From: Hymenobacter duratus
GTDB lineage: Bacteria; Bacteroidota; Bacteroidia; Cytophagales; Hymenobacteraceae
Direction of reading: 5' to 3'
Assembly (NCBI RefSeq): GCF_014698995.1
Contig: NZ_JACWZZ010000001.1
Location: 1,756,501-1,820,500, forward strand
Length of the DNA: 64,000 nt
The notes beneath the pieces are model-generated. The model saw only the letters and a program-made list of their open reading frames with translations, was not told the DNA's origin and ran no database searches. Made by a program: the position numbers and the translations under genes. Positions 1 through 8,624 of this stretch are shown piece by piece (positions within the stretch are counted from its first letter, which is position 1; each line of letters starts with the position of its first letter).

Positions 1-933
1 CTAATATTCGCCTTCCTCATCGGGGCGGAAGGCGTGGTTGTGGGCCACCGGTGCCGGGCCAGTGCCCAGACTATCCACGAGCGTGCGCAGGCCCACGCCT
101 TCTTTGCGCTCTACCAGATTGAAATACTGAAACATAATAGCAAGCAGCAGCGGGGTGTAGAGCAGCATTCTGGCCACCGAAGCCACAATATTGGCCGCCA
201 GCATCAGCGCATCAGACCCCAGCCAGGACCAGTGCATCACTTTCCCGATGATGGCGACATACTGCGGAACCTGCAGGATGGCGCCCAGCAAACCGATAAT
301 GAGCGACATCACGAAGGTCAGGCCAAACGTCGACCACCATTTGCCACTCATCAGGTTCAGGCTGCGCCTGATAGAACTATCGGAGCCCTGGTCTTCAAAT
401 ACCTGTATTGCCCAAACGAGGCTCAGGGCAACACCCAGATAAATGCCCGGGATAAACAGAAGAACGAATCCTATCAGGGAAATGATGATGACCAGCACCG
501 TGGACAGCAGCATGCGCGGCGAGTGGCGCCGTATTTCCTGCCATACCAACTGCGGTGTAACTTCCTGGGTTGGCTCCAGCGCCATTCGCACGCGCACATA
601 GCTGTACACGGTAGCCCCCAGCACCACATAAGACAGCAGCATGGCCAGCATGCCCAGCCAGTAAGACGTGCCAAAGCCGTTGAACTGGCTTAGTTGAGAA
701 AAACGATCTGCTGGAGAAGCGGTAGCCGATGCCTGGTCGAGCTGGCCCCACATCTGGCTCTGGGATATGCCAACGGCCACGCCCATTACCAGAGTCAGCG
801 GCAGCACGAAGTAGAGCAGGCACTTGCCCAGGGGCCGCCAGTGTGCCCCCAAAAACTCAAACGTAGCCCCGATTTTGGCGCCAAAGTCCCGCTCCAGGCG
901 AAAGTCAGATTCGCGGGTAAATTTTGCTTGCAT
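1..933 (-). CDS. Multi-pass membrane protein of unknown function
   Basis: The protein has 310 residues with about six hydrophobic segments. The N-terminus (MQAKFTRESDFRLERDFG) is cytoplasmic-looking and the C-terminal tail is polar, ending in DEEGEY. The layout resembles the large group of integral membrane proteins related to the glycerophosphodiester phosphodiesterase membrane domain, but no catalytic domain is present. The stop codon is exactly at the window edge, so the gene is complete. I chose the ATG at 933 because upstream in-frame sequence reads into the end of the neighbouring SpoIIM-like gene and looks non-coding. It lies 41 bases downstream of that gene on the same strand, so co-transcription is likely. 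Function is not known; a role in membrane organisation is only an inference from context. Confidence 0.75.
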   Translation of the reverse strand: MQAKFTRESDFRLERDFGAKIGATFEFLGAHWRPLGKCLLYFVLPLTLVMGVAVGISQSQMWGQLDQASATASPADRFSQLSQFNGFGTSYWLGMLAMLLSYVVLGATVYSYVRVRMALEPTQEVTPQLVWQEIRRHSPRMLLSTVLVIIISLIGFVLLFIPGIYLGVALSLVWAIQVFEDQGSDSSIRRSLNLMSGKWWSTFGLTFVMSLIIGLLGAILQVPQYVAIIGKVMHWSWLGSDALMLAANIVASVARMLLYTPLLLAIMFQYFNLVERKEGVGLRTLVDSLGTGPAPVAHNHAFRPDEEGEY

Positions 934-974
934 AACTACTGTCCTGAGGGGTGATGCGCGGCCGGGCCGGCTGC

Positions 975-1952
975 TTATAAAGAGGAAGGGGAGGTGCTGG
1001 CGGCCGACTGCGCGCGCCGGGCCACGAGCTGACGTGGGTACAGAATGAAATACCAGATGATAAACGCGGCCGACGAGCCGATAATGGCCAGACTCAGCCA
1101 CACGGGCATGCCCGTATGGCGCGTCACGAAGCCTTCCAGAAAGCCGGCCACCATAAAGATAGGGACCAGGCCAATAGCCAGTTTGAGGCCGTCGCGGGCG
1201 GCCTGGCGGAAGGCTTCGGAGCGGGAATAGGTGCCCGGAAACAGCAGGCCGCGGGCCATCACAAACCCTGCCCCGCCCGCCAGCACAATGGCCGAAATTT
1301 CCAGCGTGCCGTGTATCCAGATGGTGAGTAGGGAGGGCAGCAGCACGCCTTTCTGGTAGAAAAAGAACTGAAACGAGCCCAGCATCACCCCGTTCCGGAA
1401 CAACGCCCATACGGTGCCCAGGCCCAGCGTGGCGCCCAGCGCATACGTTGCCAGCGCCACGTAGATGTTGTTGACGGTGATGGCTAGAAACATCGGCGTT
1501 TCGCTCATGCCTTTGTACACGGCCATCGGGTCGCCGCGCTCAATGTTTTCCAGCGTCTTGTTCACATACGCATCACCCAGCACCACCCGCACAAATGTAT
1601 CGTCGTACGCCGCCGACAGCGCCCCCAGCAGCGTGAACACCGAAAACAGCACCAGTGCCACCACCAGCGGCGCATGATGACGCGCAACGAGCAGCGGCAG
1701 CTCCGTCTGCCAGAACTGCCTGAAGCGGCTCGTGCTTTCGGTTTTGTTCTTGTAGATAGCCTGATGCTGGCGGGCGGCCAGGTCGTTGAGGTAGCGGGTG
1801 GTGGGCGAGCCGGGGTAGAAGGTCTGCGCGTAGGCCAGATCGTCGGTCAGCTCCACGAAGCGGGCCGCCAGCTCATCGGGGCCGGTAGGGGGCTGGCTTT
1901 CGTAGAGCTTCCATTTGGCCTCGTTGAGGCGCAGAAATACCGCTTCGCGCAT
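975..1952 (-). CDS. SpoIIM (stage II sporulation protein M) family membrane protein
   Basis: The protein has 325 residues. It starts with a soluble, charged region (about residues 1-95, including RFVELTDDLAYAQTFYPGSP), followed by about five transmembrane segments. The hydrophobic core with GATLGLGTVWALFRNGVMLG and HGTLEISAIVLAGGAG is the recognisable SpoIIM/DUF95 signature. In non-sporulating bacteria these proteins sit beside RDD-domain, MoxR ATPase and DUF58 genes and probably take part in an envelope process. Here an RDD gene is divergent 190 bases away and another multi-pass protein lies just downstream. No sporulation function should be read from the name. Confidence 0.88.
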   Translation of the reverse strand: MREAVFLRLNEAKWKLYESQPPTGPDELAARFVELTDDLAYAQTFYPGSPTTRYLNDLAARQHQAIYKNKTESTSRFRQFWQTELPLLVARHHAPLVVALVLFSVFTLLGALSAAYDDTFVRVVLGDAYVNKTLENIERGDPMAVYKGMSETPMFLAITVNNIYVALATYALGATLGLGTVWALFRNGVMLGSFQFFFYQKGVLLPSLLTIWIHGTLEISAIVLAGGAGFVMARGLLFPGTYSRSEAFRQAARDGLKLAIGLVPIFMVAGFLEGFVTRHTGMPVWLSLAIIGSSAAFIIWYFILYPRQLVARRAQSAASTSPSSL

Positions 1953-2142
1953 ACGGAACTGACTGGATAGAAATAGCGGCGGATACTGGTGGCGAGGCTA
2001 CGCGGGCAAAGTGGCTGAAATGCGGGCAGAACCCGTAATTTGCACCCTTGCCAGACAGGGCGAAGATGGGTAATTTTTCCGGGCCCGCCTCTATTTTCAG
2101 CTACCTAAATTCCGGCCAACGGCTGGGCCGCGTCGCCTGCTC

Positions 2143-2871
2143 ATGAGTACTATCCGCGTTCAGACTACCCAAAACGTAACGCTCGAATACGAAGTCGCCA
2201 GCATCGGGGAACGAATGCTGGCCGCCATCATCGACTATCTGATTCTCATTGCCTGGGCAGTGGCGTGGCTGCTGTTGTTTGCGGTACTCCAGCTCAAAGG
2301 CGATACTATGGTGGTGCTGGTCGGATTGCTGGCCGGCCTGCCGTATGTATTCTACAACCTGGTCTGTGAGGTGTTTTTCAATGGCCAGAGCCTGGGCAAA
2401 AAAGCTCGCGACATTAAGGTAATCCGCCTCGACGGCACCAAGCCCAGTATCGGCGACTACCTGCTGCGCTGGATTCTGCGCATCGTGGACATGAGCATTC
2501 CCATGCTGGGGCCACTGGTCGCCATCGTAGTCATTCTGATGAATGGCCGTGGTCAGCGTCTCGGCGATTTGGCCGCGGGCACCACAGTCATCAGTACCCG
2601 CCAGCGGCAGAGCGGCGGCCCGCTGGCTCCCGCCTTCACTTCCCCCGACTATGTGGTGGTATTTCCGCAGGCCGCCCAACTCCAGGACCACGACGTGGCC
2701 ACTATTCGCCAGCTGCTGTTCAAAGGGCTGGAGCGCGAAAACTACATGCTGCTGAACGAAGTGGCCACAAAAGTGAAGACCCTCACGGGTATCCAGACGC
2801 AGCTACCCGACGAGGCCTTTCTGCGCACGGTCATCCGCGACCATGCCCACCTGGCAGCGGTACAGGGCTAG
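2143..2871 (+). CDS. RDD family membrane protein
   Basis: The protein has 242 residues. The N-terminal stretch (about residues 1-25) is polar. The RDD domain follows (about 20-160), with three hydrophobic segments and the typical conserved pieces YEVASIGERMLAAIIDYLI, GQSLGKKARDIKVIRLDG and GQRLGDLAAGTTVI. The last 80 residues form a soluble tail without a recognised domain. RDD proteins are integral membrane proteins; some have been linked to cation transport, but the substrate of this one cannot be inferred. It is divergent from the SpoIIM-like gene, a frequent pairing. A two-way hairpin terminator follows. Confidence 0.9.
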   Translation: MSTIRVQTTQNVTLEYEVASIGERMLAAIIDYLILIAWAVAWLLLFAVLQLKGDTMVVLVGLLAGLPYVFYNLVCEVFFNGQSLGKKARDIKVIRLDGTKPSIGDYLLRWILRIVDMSIPMLGPLVAIVVILMNGRGQRLGDLAAGTTVISTRQRQSGGPLAPAFTSPDYVVVFPQAAQLQDHDVATIRQLLFKGLERENYMLLNEVATKVKTLTGIQTQLPDEAFLRTVIRDHAHLAAVQG

Positions 2872-2922
2872 ACGTTTTCCGTACACAACACCCAAGCCGA
2901 CATTGCTTAAGGGCAGCCATAA

Positions 2923-2966
2923 AGAAGAAAGGGCCCGCTACAGCACAGTAGCAGGCCCTTTCTTCT
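2923..2966. terminator. Bidirectional hairpin terminator between RDD and SDR genes
   Basis: AGAAGAAAGGGCC pairs with GGCCCTTTCTTCT, and an inner GCTAC/GTAGC pair is separated from it by one mismatch, around a six-base loop. A-rich and T-rich flanks lie on both sides, so it can serve both convergent genes. Confidence 0.75.
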
Positions 2967-2999
2967 ATGGATGTGAAAGGCAAAGCGCCGGGCGCAGGG

Positions 3000-3719
3000 C
3001 TACCACGGCACGTGCTGGTTCTGCCAGGTCACGAAGCTGCCGTTTTCCTCGTCGTGCAGCTGGTCGGCGAGGCGCAGGATGCCTTTGGCGGCCACGGCAG
3101 GATCCTGGGCGGCGGCGCTGCCACCCATGCCCGTGCGTACCCAGCCCGGATCTACCAGGATAGACAATACGCCGTACTGCCCGATTTCAGCGGCCAGCGC
3201 GCGCATGTACATGTTCAGGGTGGCTTTGCTGGCGCTGTAGTGATATGGGTCGCCGGAGGCTTTCCACTCCAATGAGCCCTGCCCCGAGGAAAGGCTCAGG
3301 ATGCGGGCTTTGGTACCGGCGCGCAGCAAATCCAGAAAAGCCTGGGCTACCAACAGCGGGCCCACGGCATTCACGCGCAGCACCTGCAGTGCCCCATCGG
3401 CGGTGAACTGGCCCAGCCGCTGGTTTTCGGGGTCCTCGGGCCCCATGCCCGGATAAATGCCGGCGTTGTTGATGAGCAGGTCGAGACTGGAAGTTGCGGC
3501 TTTCACGGCGTCGTGCGCGGCCCGGATGCTGGCTTCATCCGTCACATCGAGCTGTACGAGGGTGAGGTGGCCGGGGTACTGCGAGGCCAGGTGCCGAAGG
3601 TCGGTGGCGGCTTCGGGACGACGGCTGGTGGCAAATACCGTGTCGCCACGCTCCAGCGACTGGCGGGTGAGCTCGAGGCCCATGCCTCGGTTGGCACCGG
3701 TAATAAGGACGCGTTTCAT
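3000..3719 (-). CDS. Short-chain dehydrogenase/reductase (SDR) family oxidoreductase
   Basis: A classical SDR of 239 residues. The cofactor-binding motif TGANRGMG is at the N-terminus (ITGANRGMGLELTRQSLERG). The structural NNAG motif is present (LLINNAGIYPGMG), and the catalytic Ser plus YSASK motif follow (LSLSSGQGS, then YHYSASKATLNMYM). The arginines after the first strand (FATSRRPE) suggest a preference for NADP(H). The substrate is not predictable. It is a single-gene unit with terminators on both sides and no metabolic neighbours. Confidence 0.92.
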   Translation of the reverse strand: MKRVLITGANRGMGLELTRQSLERGDTVFATSRRPEAATDLRHLASQYPGHLTLVQLDVTDEASIRAAHDAVKAATSSLDLLINNAGIYPGMGPEDPENQRLGQFTADGALQVLRVNAVGPLLVAQAFLDLLRAGTKARILSLSSGQGSLEWKASGDPYHYSASKATLNMYMRALAAEIGQYGVLSILVDPGWVRTGMGGSAAAQDPAVAAKGILRLADQLHDEENGSFVTWQNQHVPW

Positions 3720-3830
3720 ACAGGAAGGGCTTAAGGGAAAGGCGGGTTCCAGCCGGCGCTGAGCCGGTTGGCGGCCGGAAGTTTACTTAAATAAAAGGGG
3801 CTTTCAGATGGCCTCCGCCCAGCAAACTGG

Positions 3831-3866
3831 AAAGAGCCGCCCGGGAACGTTCCCGAACGGCTCTTT
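3831..3866. terminator. Hairpin with AAAGAGCCG/CGGCTCTTT arms
   Basis: The nine-base outer arms enclose an inner CGGGAACGTTCCCG palindrome. The hairpin lies 150 bases downstream of the nitrilase-type gene and upstream of the SDR gene, both leftward, so termination of the former is the likeliest role. Confidence 0.55.
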
Positions 3867-3924
3867 CGTAAAATTTTATTGTTCCGGCCGACGAGCGGCC
3901 ACCACCAACGGCCGGGGTACGGAG

Positions 3925-4011
3925 CGTGTAGGGTAAAACGCGGGGCTAATAAAAATACCCTACACACCGTGTAGGGTATTTCACTAAAAACGGCAGCGCA
4001 CCCTACACGCG
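3925..4011. repeat. Cluster of four alternating CCCTACACG/CGTGTAGGG motifs
   Basis: CGTGTAGGGTA lies at 3925-3935. The inverted pair TACCCTACAC (3956-3965) and GTGTAGGGTA (3969-3978) forms an AT-flanked hairpin. A fourth copy, ACCCTACACGCG, lies at 4000-4011, just before the stop codon of the nitrilase-type gene. The motif occurs four times within 90 bases in alternating orientation. It may be a terminator plus decayed copies, or a binding-site array. Confidence 0.6.
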
Positions 4012-4018
4012 GTAGTCC

Positions 4019-5725
4019 CTACCCCGCCGATACGGCCTTGCGGCGGCTGGAGGTTTTAACAACGCGCTCCTCGCCCTGCGCCAGCAACTCGTCGTCGCGC
4101 TCGGTTTTCTTCACCCAGCTCACCGAGTACAGGTCCTTGCGCCGGTCGCGCAGGTTCCGCACGGCCCCGCTGGTGTTCAGGTCCTTGAGTAGGTCCAGGT
4201 CCAGGTCGGCAATCAGGGTCATTTCGGTGTTGGGTGTGGCTTCGGCCACAATAGCATCGTGCGGGAAGGCGAAGTCCGACGGGCTGAACACGGCGCTCTG
4301 CGAATACTGAATGTCCATGTTCTCGACGCGCGGCAGGTTGCCGACTGAGCCGGTAATGGCCACGTAGCACTCGTTTTCAATGGCCCGCGCCTGCGCGCAA
4401 AGCCGCACGCGCTGATACGAGTTCTTGGTATCGGTCCAGAATGGCACGAACAGGATTTTCATGCCTTCGTCACTCAGCATGCGGCTCAGCTCCGGAAACT
4501 CCACGTCGTAGCAGATCAGGATACCGATTTTGCCAAAATCCGTGTCGAAACAGCGCAGCTTGTCGCCGCCGCGCATGCCCCAGTAGCTGGCCTCGTCGGG
4601 CGTAACGTGCAGTTTGTACTGCTCGTCCACGGTGCCGTCGCGGCGGCAGAGGTAGCTCACGTTGTAGAGCTTGCCATCGTCGTAGAGCGGCATGGAGCCG
4701 GCAATAACGTTGATGTTGTAGCTCACGGCCAGCTCCATCATCTTGGTTTTGATGGGCTCCGTGAAGGCTGCCATCGAGCGGATAGCCACCGACGGCGACT
4801 CCTCGTTGGTGAGGGCCATCATGGGGGCATTGAAAAACTCCGGAAACAGCACGCAGTCGGCCTTGTAGCCCGAAACGGTGTCCACGAAAAACTCCATCTG
4901 CTGGAAAAAGTCGTCCAGGTTTTTGGTGGCCCGCATCTGCCACTGCACAATGCCAATGCGCACGTTGCTCTTCTGGTTACCAATCAGCTTATCGGTTTCC
5001 TCATCGTAGTACACGTTAATCCATTCCAGCAGCGTGGCATAGGCCTTCGACTCCGAATCGTAAGGCAGATACCCACGAATGAGCTTGCGGACGTAGAAGT
5101 CATTGGAGAGCTGGAAGGTGAGGATGGGGTCGGTGAGCTCCTTGTTGCGCACCATTTCCACGTACTTGGCCGGCGTCATTTCGTTGGCGTAGGCCGCATA
5201 GCCGGGGATGCGGCCCCCGGCCACCATAGCGCGCAGGTTCAGGTTCTCGCACAGCTCTTTGCGGGCATCGTAGAGGCGGCGGCCCAGGCGCAGGCTGCGG
5301 TACTCGGGGTCTACAAACACGTCCACGCCATAGAGCGTGTCGCCGTCGGGGTTGTGCGTGTTGAACTTGCCGCCCCCCGTGATTTTGGAGTAGGTGTGCC
5401 GGTCGCCGAAGTCGGAATACTGCACGATGATGGCCAGCGCGGCCGCTACCACCTGCCCGTTGTCTTCAATGCAAATCTGGCCTTCCGGAAATTTCTTCAG
5501 CAGCGCGTTGTATTCGTCCTGGGCCCAGGCGCCCTCCATGTTGGAGTACACCTTGTCCATGATTTCTTTCACGGCCTTGAAATCAACTCTTTTCAAGGTG
5601 CGCAGTACCAGCTTATGCGCCGGAATAGCGGTAGGGGTCAGCAATTCGGGTGTCTGGGGCATGCCTGGCAGCGTATTTTTCTTGCCATGGGCGCCGCCCG
5701 CCTTACCGTTGGAGCTCGTTGCCAT
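4019..5725 (-). CDS. GNAT-domain / carbon-nitrogen hydrolase (nitrilase superfamily) fusion protein
   Basis: The protein has 568 residues and two domains. An N-terminal GNAT acyltransferase-like domain (about 35-230) includes VDPEYRSLRLGRRLYDARKE, the acetyl-CoA-binding-like region. A C-terminal carbon-nitrogen hydrolase domain (about 255-530) carries the nitrilase triad: Glu in VLFPEFFNAP, Lys in YKLHVTP and Cys in GILICYDVEFPELSR. Proteins of this architecture are known in Bacteroidota and Bacillota (YhcX-like). They probably hydrolyse an amide and may couple this to an acyl transfer; the substrate is unknown. The Ser/Lys-rich N-terminal 20 residues are probably disordered. A TATCTTTG promoter element lies 34 bases upstream of the start. 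Confidence 0.92.
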   Translation of the reverse strand: MATSSNGKAGGAHGKKNTLPGMPQTPELLTPTAIPAHKLVLRTLKRVDFKAVKEIMDKVYSNMEGAWAQDEYNALLKKFPEGQICIEDNGQVVAAALAIIVQYSDFGDRHTYSKITGGGKFNTHNPDGDTLYGVDVFVDPEYRSLRLGRRLYDARKELCENLNLRAMVAGGRIPGYAAYANEMTPAKYVEMVRNKELTDPILTFQLSNDFYVRKLIRGYLPYDSESKAYATLLEWINVYYDEETDKLIGNQKSNVRIGIVQWQMRATKNLDDFFQQMEFFVDTVSGYKADCVLFPEFFNAPMMALTNEESPSVAIRSMAAFTEPIKTKMMELAVSYNINVIAGSMPLYDDGKLYNVSYLCRRDGTVDEQYKLHVTPDEASYWGMRGGDKLRCFDTDFGKIGILICYDVEFPELSRMLSDEGMKILFVPFWTDTKNSYQRVRLCAQARAIENECYVAITGSVGNLPRVENMDIQYSQSAVFSPSDFAFPHDAIVAEATPNTEMTLIADLDLDLLKDLNTSGAVRNLRDRRKDLYSVSWVKKTERDDELLAQGEERVVKTSSRRKAVSAG

Positions 5726-5759
5726 ATGAATCAGAAAGGAAGTGTAGTGGGGAGAAACG

Positions 5760-5767
5760 CAAAGATA
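5760..5767 (-). promoter_or_regulatory. -7 promoter element TATCTTTG for the GNAT-nitrilase gene
   Basis: On the minus strand the sequence reads TATCTTTG, matching the Bacteroidota TAnnTTTG element, 34 bases upstream of the ATG. A clear -33 TTG at normal spacing is not evident. Confidence 0.45.
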
Positions 5768-5852
5768 GAGCCCTTAGCGGGCCCGCCTGCTTTACGGCTG
5801 CACAACAACTTCGATGCTAAAAAGGCTCAGTGGAAAAGCCTGGCACAGAAAA

Positions 5853-5884
5853 AGCCCGCTTCGCACGTGGCACGAAGCGGGCTT
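5853..5884 (-). terminator. Hairpin terminator of the T9SS-secreted protein gene
   Basis: AGCCCGCTTCG and CGAAGCGGGCT form an 11-base stem. On the minus strand it is followed by TTTTTC, 24 bases beyond the stop codon of the leftward gene. Confidence 0.8.
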
Positions 5885-5907
5885 CCGGTAGCTTACCTCC
5901 GGCTGCG

Positions 5908-7029
5908 TTACTCGCGCACCACGCGCCGCACGGCCACACCGGTTTCGGTCTGCACGCGGAGCAGGGCCACGCCCCGGAACGCTCCGAACAGCGTAGCCGG
6001 TAGCGTCGCCTCACGGGAAGCATGTGGCAGCGTGTGGCAGAACAACAGGCGGCCGGCAAGGTCGGTGGCGGTGATGGTGGCGGTGCCCGCTGCGGGCAGT
6101 AGCAGGCGTAGCGGCGCTGTGCCGCCCCACGGGTTGGGGTAGAAGCCAAGCACCGATTCGGGCAGTTGGCGGCTGGTGCCCAGCACCCCTAGGCGGCGGT
6201 AAAAGTCGCGGTATTCTATGCCCGAAATAACTTCCTGTGTCGCTACCTGCGTGGTGGTGATGGTAAGCAGCGGCACATGCTGGCCCACTGCCAGCCACTT
6301 GTATTCGCGCACGATAGGCAACTCAAAACCCTGGCTGATACCGCCCGCCGAAATACTGTCGCGGTCCTCAATGCGGCTCACAACCCGCACCGTCTGGTAC
6401 GTGCCGAACGGTGTCGTGAGGCGGCCCCAGGCATCCACTTTATTCACCCGCTTGCGCTCCTGGCTCAGGTAGCCGGTGCCCGGCACGTTGATGCTGAAAA
6501 AGGAGTTGCTGGAGTCGGGGGTGCTGGCAAAGCTGAGAGGGAACCGGTAGATAACGTCCTGCTGAGCAGCGCTGGCATACGTGACAGGTACCGCCGTGCC
6601 CGCCAGCGTGCCACCATATCCCACGGAGCGAAAGTCCGCATTCGAGGCGTTGAAAAACTGGTAGGGTTCGGTGATGGGCAGCGAGAAGCCCGGCGGCAGC
6701 GGCACACTCTGCGGCGCCGCTACGGTGGCGCGGTTGCTGCCGCTGAAGAGCGAATTGAAGGTAAGCGTGTACAGCGGTTGGCTGGGAACAGTAGTGAAGC
6801 GAGCCACATTTTGGGCGGTAGCTACCAACGTGCTGTAGTTCCAAGTTTGGTTGGCGCCGCGCTGAGTCAGGGGCGGCGCACCGGCCGGCAGCACCAGCGC
6901 CGCCGTGCTTTGACGGAGCGTATCGGTAGCTACCGGCATATCGGCGCGGGTAATACTCGGCGACTGAGCCCGGGCCGTGACGGCACCGGCTAGCAGCAGG
7001 GACAGGAAAAGCGGGTAGCGTTGCAGCAT
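5908..7029 (-). CDS. Secreted protein with T9SS type A C-terminal sorting domain
   Basis: The protein has 373 residues. The N-terminus MLQRYPLFLSLLLAGAVTARAQ is a signal peptide, which is why the ATG at 7029 was chosen over an upstream in-frame ATG. The middle (about 25-280) is a beta-rich, Ser/Thr-rich region without a recognised enzymatic motif. The last 80 residues start with VLGFYPNPWGGTAPLRLLL and end with RVQTETGVAVRRVV, the usual form of the Por secretion-system sorting domain. The mature protein is therefore expected to pass the outer membrane by the type IX system and be anchored or released. The function of the passenger is unknown. Confidence 0.88.
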   Translation of the reverse strand: MLQRYPLFLSLLLAGAVTARAQSPSITRADMPVATDTLRQSTAALVLPAGAPPLTQRGANQTWNYSTLVATAQNVARFTTVPSQPLYTLTFNSLFSGSNRATVAAPQSVPLPPGFSLPITEPYQFFNASNADFRSVGYGGTLAGTAVPVTYASAAQQDVIYRFPLSFASTPDSSNSFFSINVPGTGYLSQERKRVNKVDAWGRLTTPFGTYQTVRVVSRIEDRDSISAGGISQGFELPIVREYKWLAVGQHVPLLTITTTQVATQEVISGIEYRDFYRRLGVLGTSRQLPESVLGFYPNPWGGTAPLRLLLPAAGTATITATDLAGRLLFCHTLPHASREATLPATLFGAFRGVALLRVQTETGVAVRRVVRE

Positions 7030-7124
7030 AACAGAAGGAATTGCGCCGGAAAATATCAGGAACCCGAATATAGCACCTGGGCCCGCTAGTCGCCGCATCC
7101 GGCCTCTGCGTCGTACCTTGCAGT

Positions 7125-7601
7125 ATGCTTCCTCCTGAAGAACGCAGCCTTCAGACCCTGGGCCGGCTGCTCAATCAGCCGGAGGGGTTTCCGCCCACGG
7201 CCTGGCTCTGTGCCCCGCCCGATGTTAGCCGCTGGCACCCCGATATGCCGGCAGCCGTGCTGCTTGTTGCGGCTGCCGGACAGGCCGTGCCTACGCCGCC
7301 CGGTCTGGTGCGCACGCTGTTCATGGACGAAGTGCAGCTGGTGATGGAGCGGTTACTGGCCCAGATTCCGGGGGCTCCGGCCACATTACGCGTCGATATT
7401 CTGGCCCGCTACAAAACCCGCCATGAGTTTCCGGCACTCACTAGCCACCCCGACACGCTGGCTGACCACTTGGCCGAGGCCGTACAGGCGGGCGGCCTCA
7501 GCGCGCCTGCCGCACTAGCACACCTGCGCAAATATTTTTCTCACTTCACGCTCGAAGCCGCCGAGCGTATTCTGGCCCAGGCATTCCGGCGGCTTAAGTA
7601 A
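7125..7601 (+). CDS. Hypothetical protein, soluble, 158 residues
   Basis: The protein begins MLPPEERSLQTLGRLLNQ and ends ILAQAFRRLK. It has no signal peptide or membrane segment, is rich in Ala, Leu and Pro, and is predicted mainly helical. I recognise no family. It is divergent from the T9SS-secreted protein gene, with 95 bases between the starts containing a weak TACCTTGC promoter-like sequence. A palindromic intergenic element lies 13 bases downstream. Codon use looks the same as in neighbouring genes, so I regard it as a real gene. Confidence 0.7.
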   Translation: MLPPEERSLQTLGRLLNQPEGFPPTAWLCAPPDVSRWHPDMPAAVLLVAAAGQAVPTPPGLVRTLFMDEVQLVMERLLAQIPGAPATLRVDILARYKTRHEFPALTSHPDTLADHLAEAVQAGGLSAPAALAHLRKYFSHFTLEAAERILAQAFRRLK

Positions 7602-7614
7602 AGGCGGTAAAAAC

Positions 7615-7700
7615 CTGTCATCCTGAGCGGAGCGAAGGTTATCACGCTGAACAGAATCGTTCAGGTGTAATAAGGCCCTTCGCTCCGCTCAGGATGACAG
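7615..7700. repeat. Palindromic interspersed element, copy 1 (arms GTCATCCTGAGCGGAGCGAA)
   Basis: An inverted repeat with 23-base arms encloses a second imperfect stem (CTGAAC/GTTCAG) around a short loop. It lies between two convergent genes. Its end GTCATCCTGAGC is shared in form with the elements at 12976, 55666 and 57650. Confidence 0.85.
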
Positions 7701-7720
7701 ATGAATCACCATTCACTGAA

Positions 7721-8377
7721 CTATACGCCCGTCATTTCCGGAATTTCGCCGCGCACGACCAGCTTGCCGGCAGTAGCGGCCTGAATCTGCTCTACCGTGA
7801 CACCGGGCGCCCGCTCGCGCAGTACAAATCCGTCGGGCGTCACGTCGATGACGGCCAGCTCCGTGACAATCTTTTTCACGCAGCGCAGACCAGTGATGGG
7901 CAGCGTGCAGGCCGGCAGCAGCTTGCTGGACCCGTCGCGGGCTACGTGCTGCATGGCCACGATGATATTTTTGGCGGACGCCACCAAGTCCATGGCGCCG
8001 CCCATGCCTTTCACCATCTTGCCCGGAATCTTCCAGTTGGCAATGTCGCCGTTTTCGGAAACCTCCATGGCGCCCAGAATGGTCAGGTCCACATGCTCAC
8101 CCCGAATCATCCCGAACGAGTCGGCGGAGGAGAAGAGGCTGGAGCCGGGCAGCGTGGTGACGGTCTGCTTGCCGGCGTTGATGAGGTCGGGGTCTACTTG
8201 GTCTTCGGTGGGGAAGGGGCCCATACCCAGCAGCCCGTTTTCGCTCTGCAGCTCTACGTTGATGCCTTCGGGAATATAGTTGGCCACCAGGGTCGGAATG
8301 CCGATACCCAGGTTGACATAAGAGTTGTTCTGTACTTCCTGCGCAATGCGCCGGGCAATGCCGTGTTTGTCTAGCAT
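7721..8377 (-). CDS. scoB: 3-oxoacid CoA-transferase subunit B
   Basis: The protein has 218 residues, the usual length for the beta subunit of succinyl-CoA:3-ketoacid CoA-transferase. The signature with the catalytic glutamate is present in [13 protein letters not shown]. The N-terminal [15 protein letters not shown] and the [19 protein letters not shown] region are also typical. The enzyme moves CoA between succinyl-CoA and 3-oxoacids (ketone body or acetoacetate metabolism). It is the last gene of a four-gene leftward run, 16 bases after a small membrane-protein gene. Subunit A is at the head of the run. Having two unrelated genes between the subunits is unusual. Confidence 0.93.
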   Translation of the reverse strand: MLDKHGIARRIAQEVQNNSYVNLGIGIPTLVANYIPEGINVELQSENGLLGMGPFPTEDQVDPDLINAGKQTVTTLPGSSLFSSADSFGMIRGEHVDLTILGAMEVSENGDIANWKIPGKMVKGMGGAMDLVASAKNIIVAMQHVARDGSSKLLPACTLPITGLRCVKKIVTELAVIDVTPDGFVLRERAPGVTVEQIQAATAGKLVVRGEIPEMTGV

Positions 8378-8393
8378 GAGAGTAAGGTGGGAG

Positions 8394-8624
8394 TCAGAAG
8401 GATGTTGAGGGAAGGGAGCGGCGCAGCTTCCGGAGCTGCACCCATTGGATGAGGCGCATGACCAGCAGCAGCCCCACCACGCCTGGAATCAGCAGGAGCA
8501 AAATGCGGGTGTTGGCCTCGTTGTAGGAGATGTGCCACCGGGCCGCCAGATTCACCATGAAGTCGGTGCAATACCAGTACGCCAGACGAATTAAGTGGTC
8601 GATACGAGCGGGCAGGTCAGTCAT
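8394..8624 (-). CDS. Small single-pass membrane protein between CoA-transferase subunit genes
   Basis: The protein has 76 residues. An amphipathic N-terminal half ([19 protein letters not shown]) is followed by one strong membrane segment (about 43-60, [18 protein letters not shown]) and a basic tail (LRKLRRSL). No family is recognised. It overlaps the preceding 126-residue gene by eight bases and stops 16 bases before scoB, which argues that it is translated as part of the same transcript. Confidence 0.72.
   Translation of the reverse strand: MTDLPARIDHLIRLAYWYCTDFMVNLAARWHISYNEANTRILLLLIPGVVGLLLVMRLIQWVQLRKLRRSLPSTSF

Noticed and set aside
934..1410. Extended N-terminus of the first membrane protein
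   Set aside because: The extension overlaps the SpoIIM-like gene out of frame and is low in hydrophobic segments. The ATG at 933 fits better.
4607..6142. Open frame of about 510 codons antisense to the GNAT-nitrilase gene
   Set aside because: The other strand has complete nitrilase and GNAT motifs. The antisense product is His/Val-rich shadow sequence.
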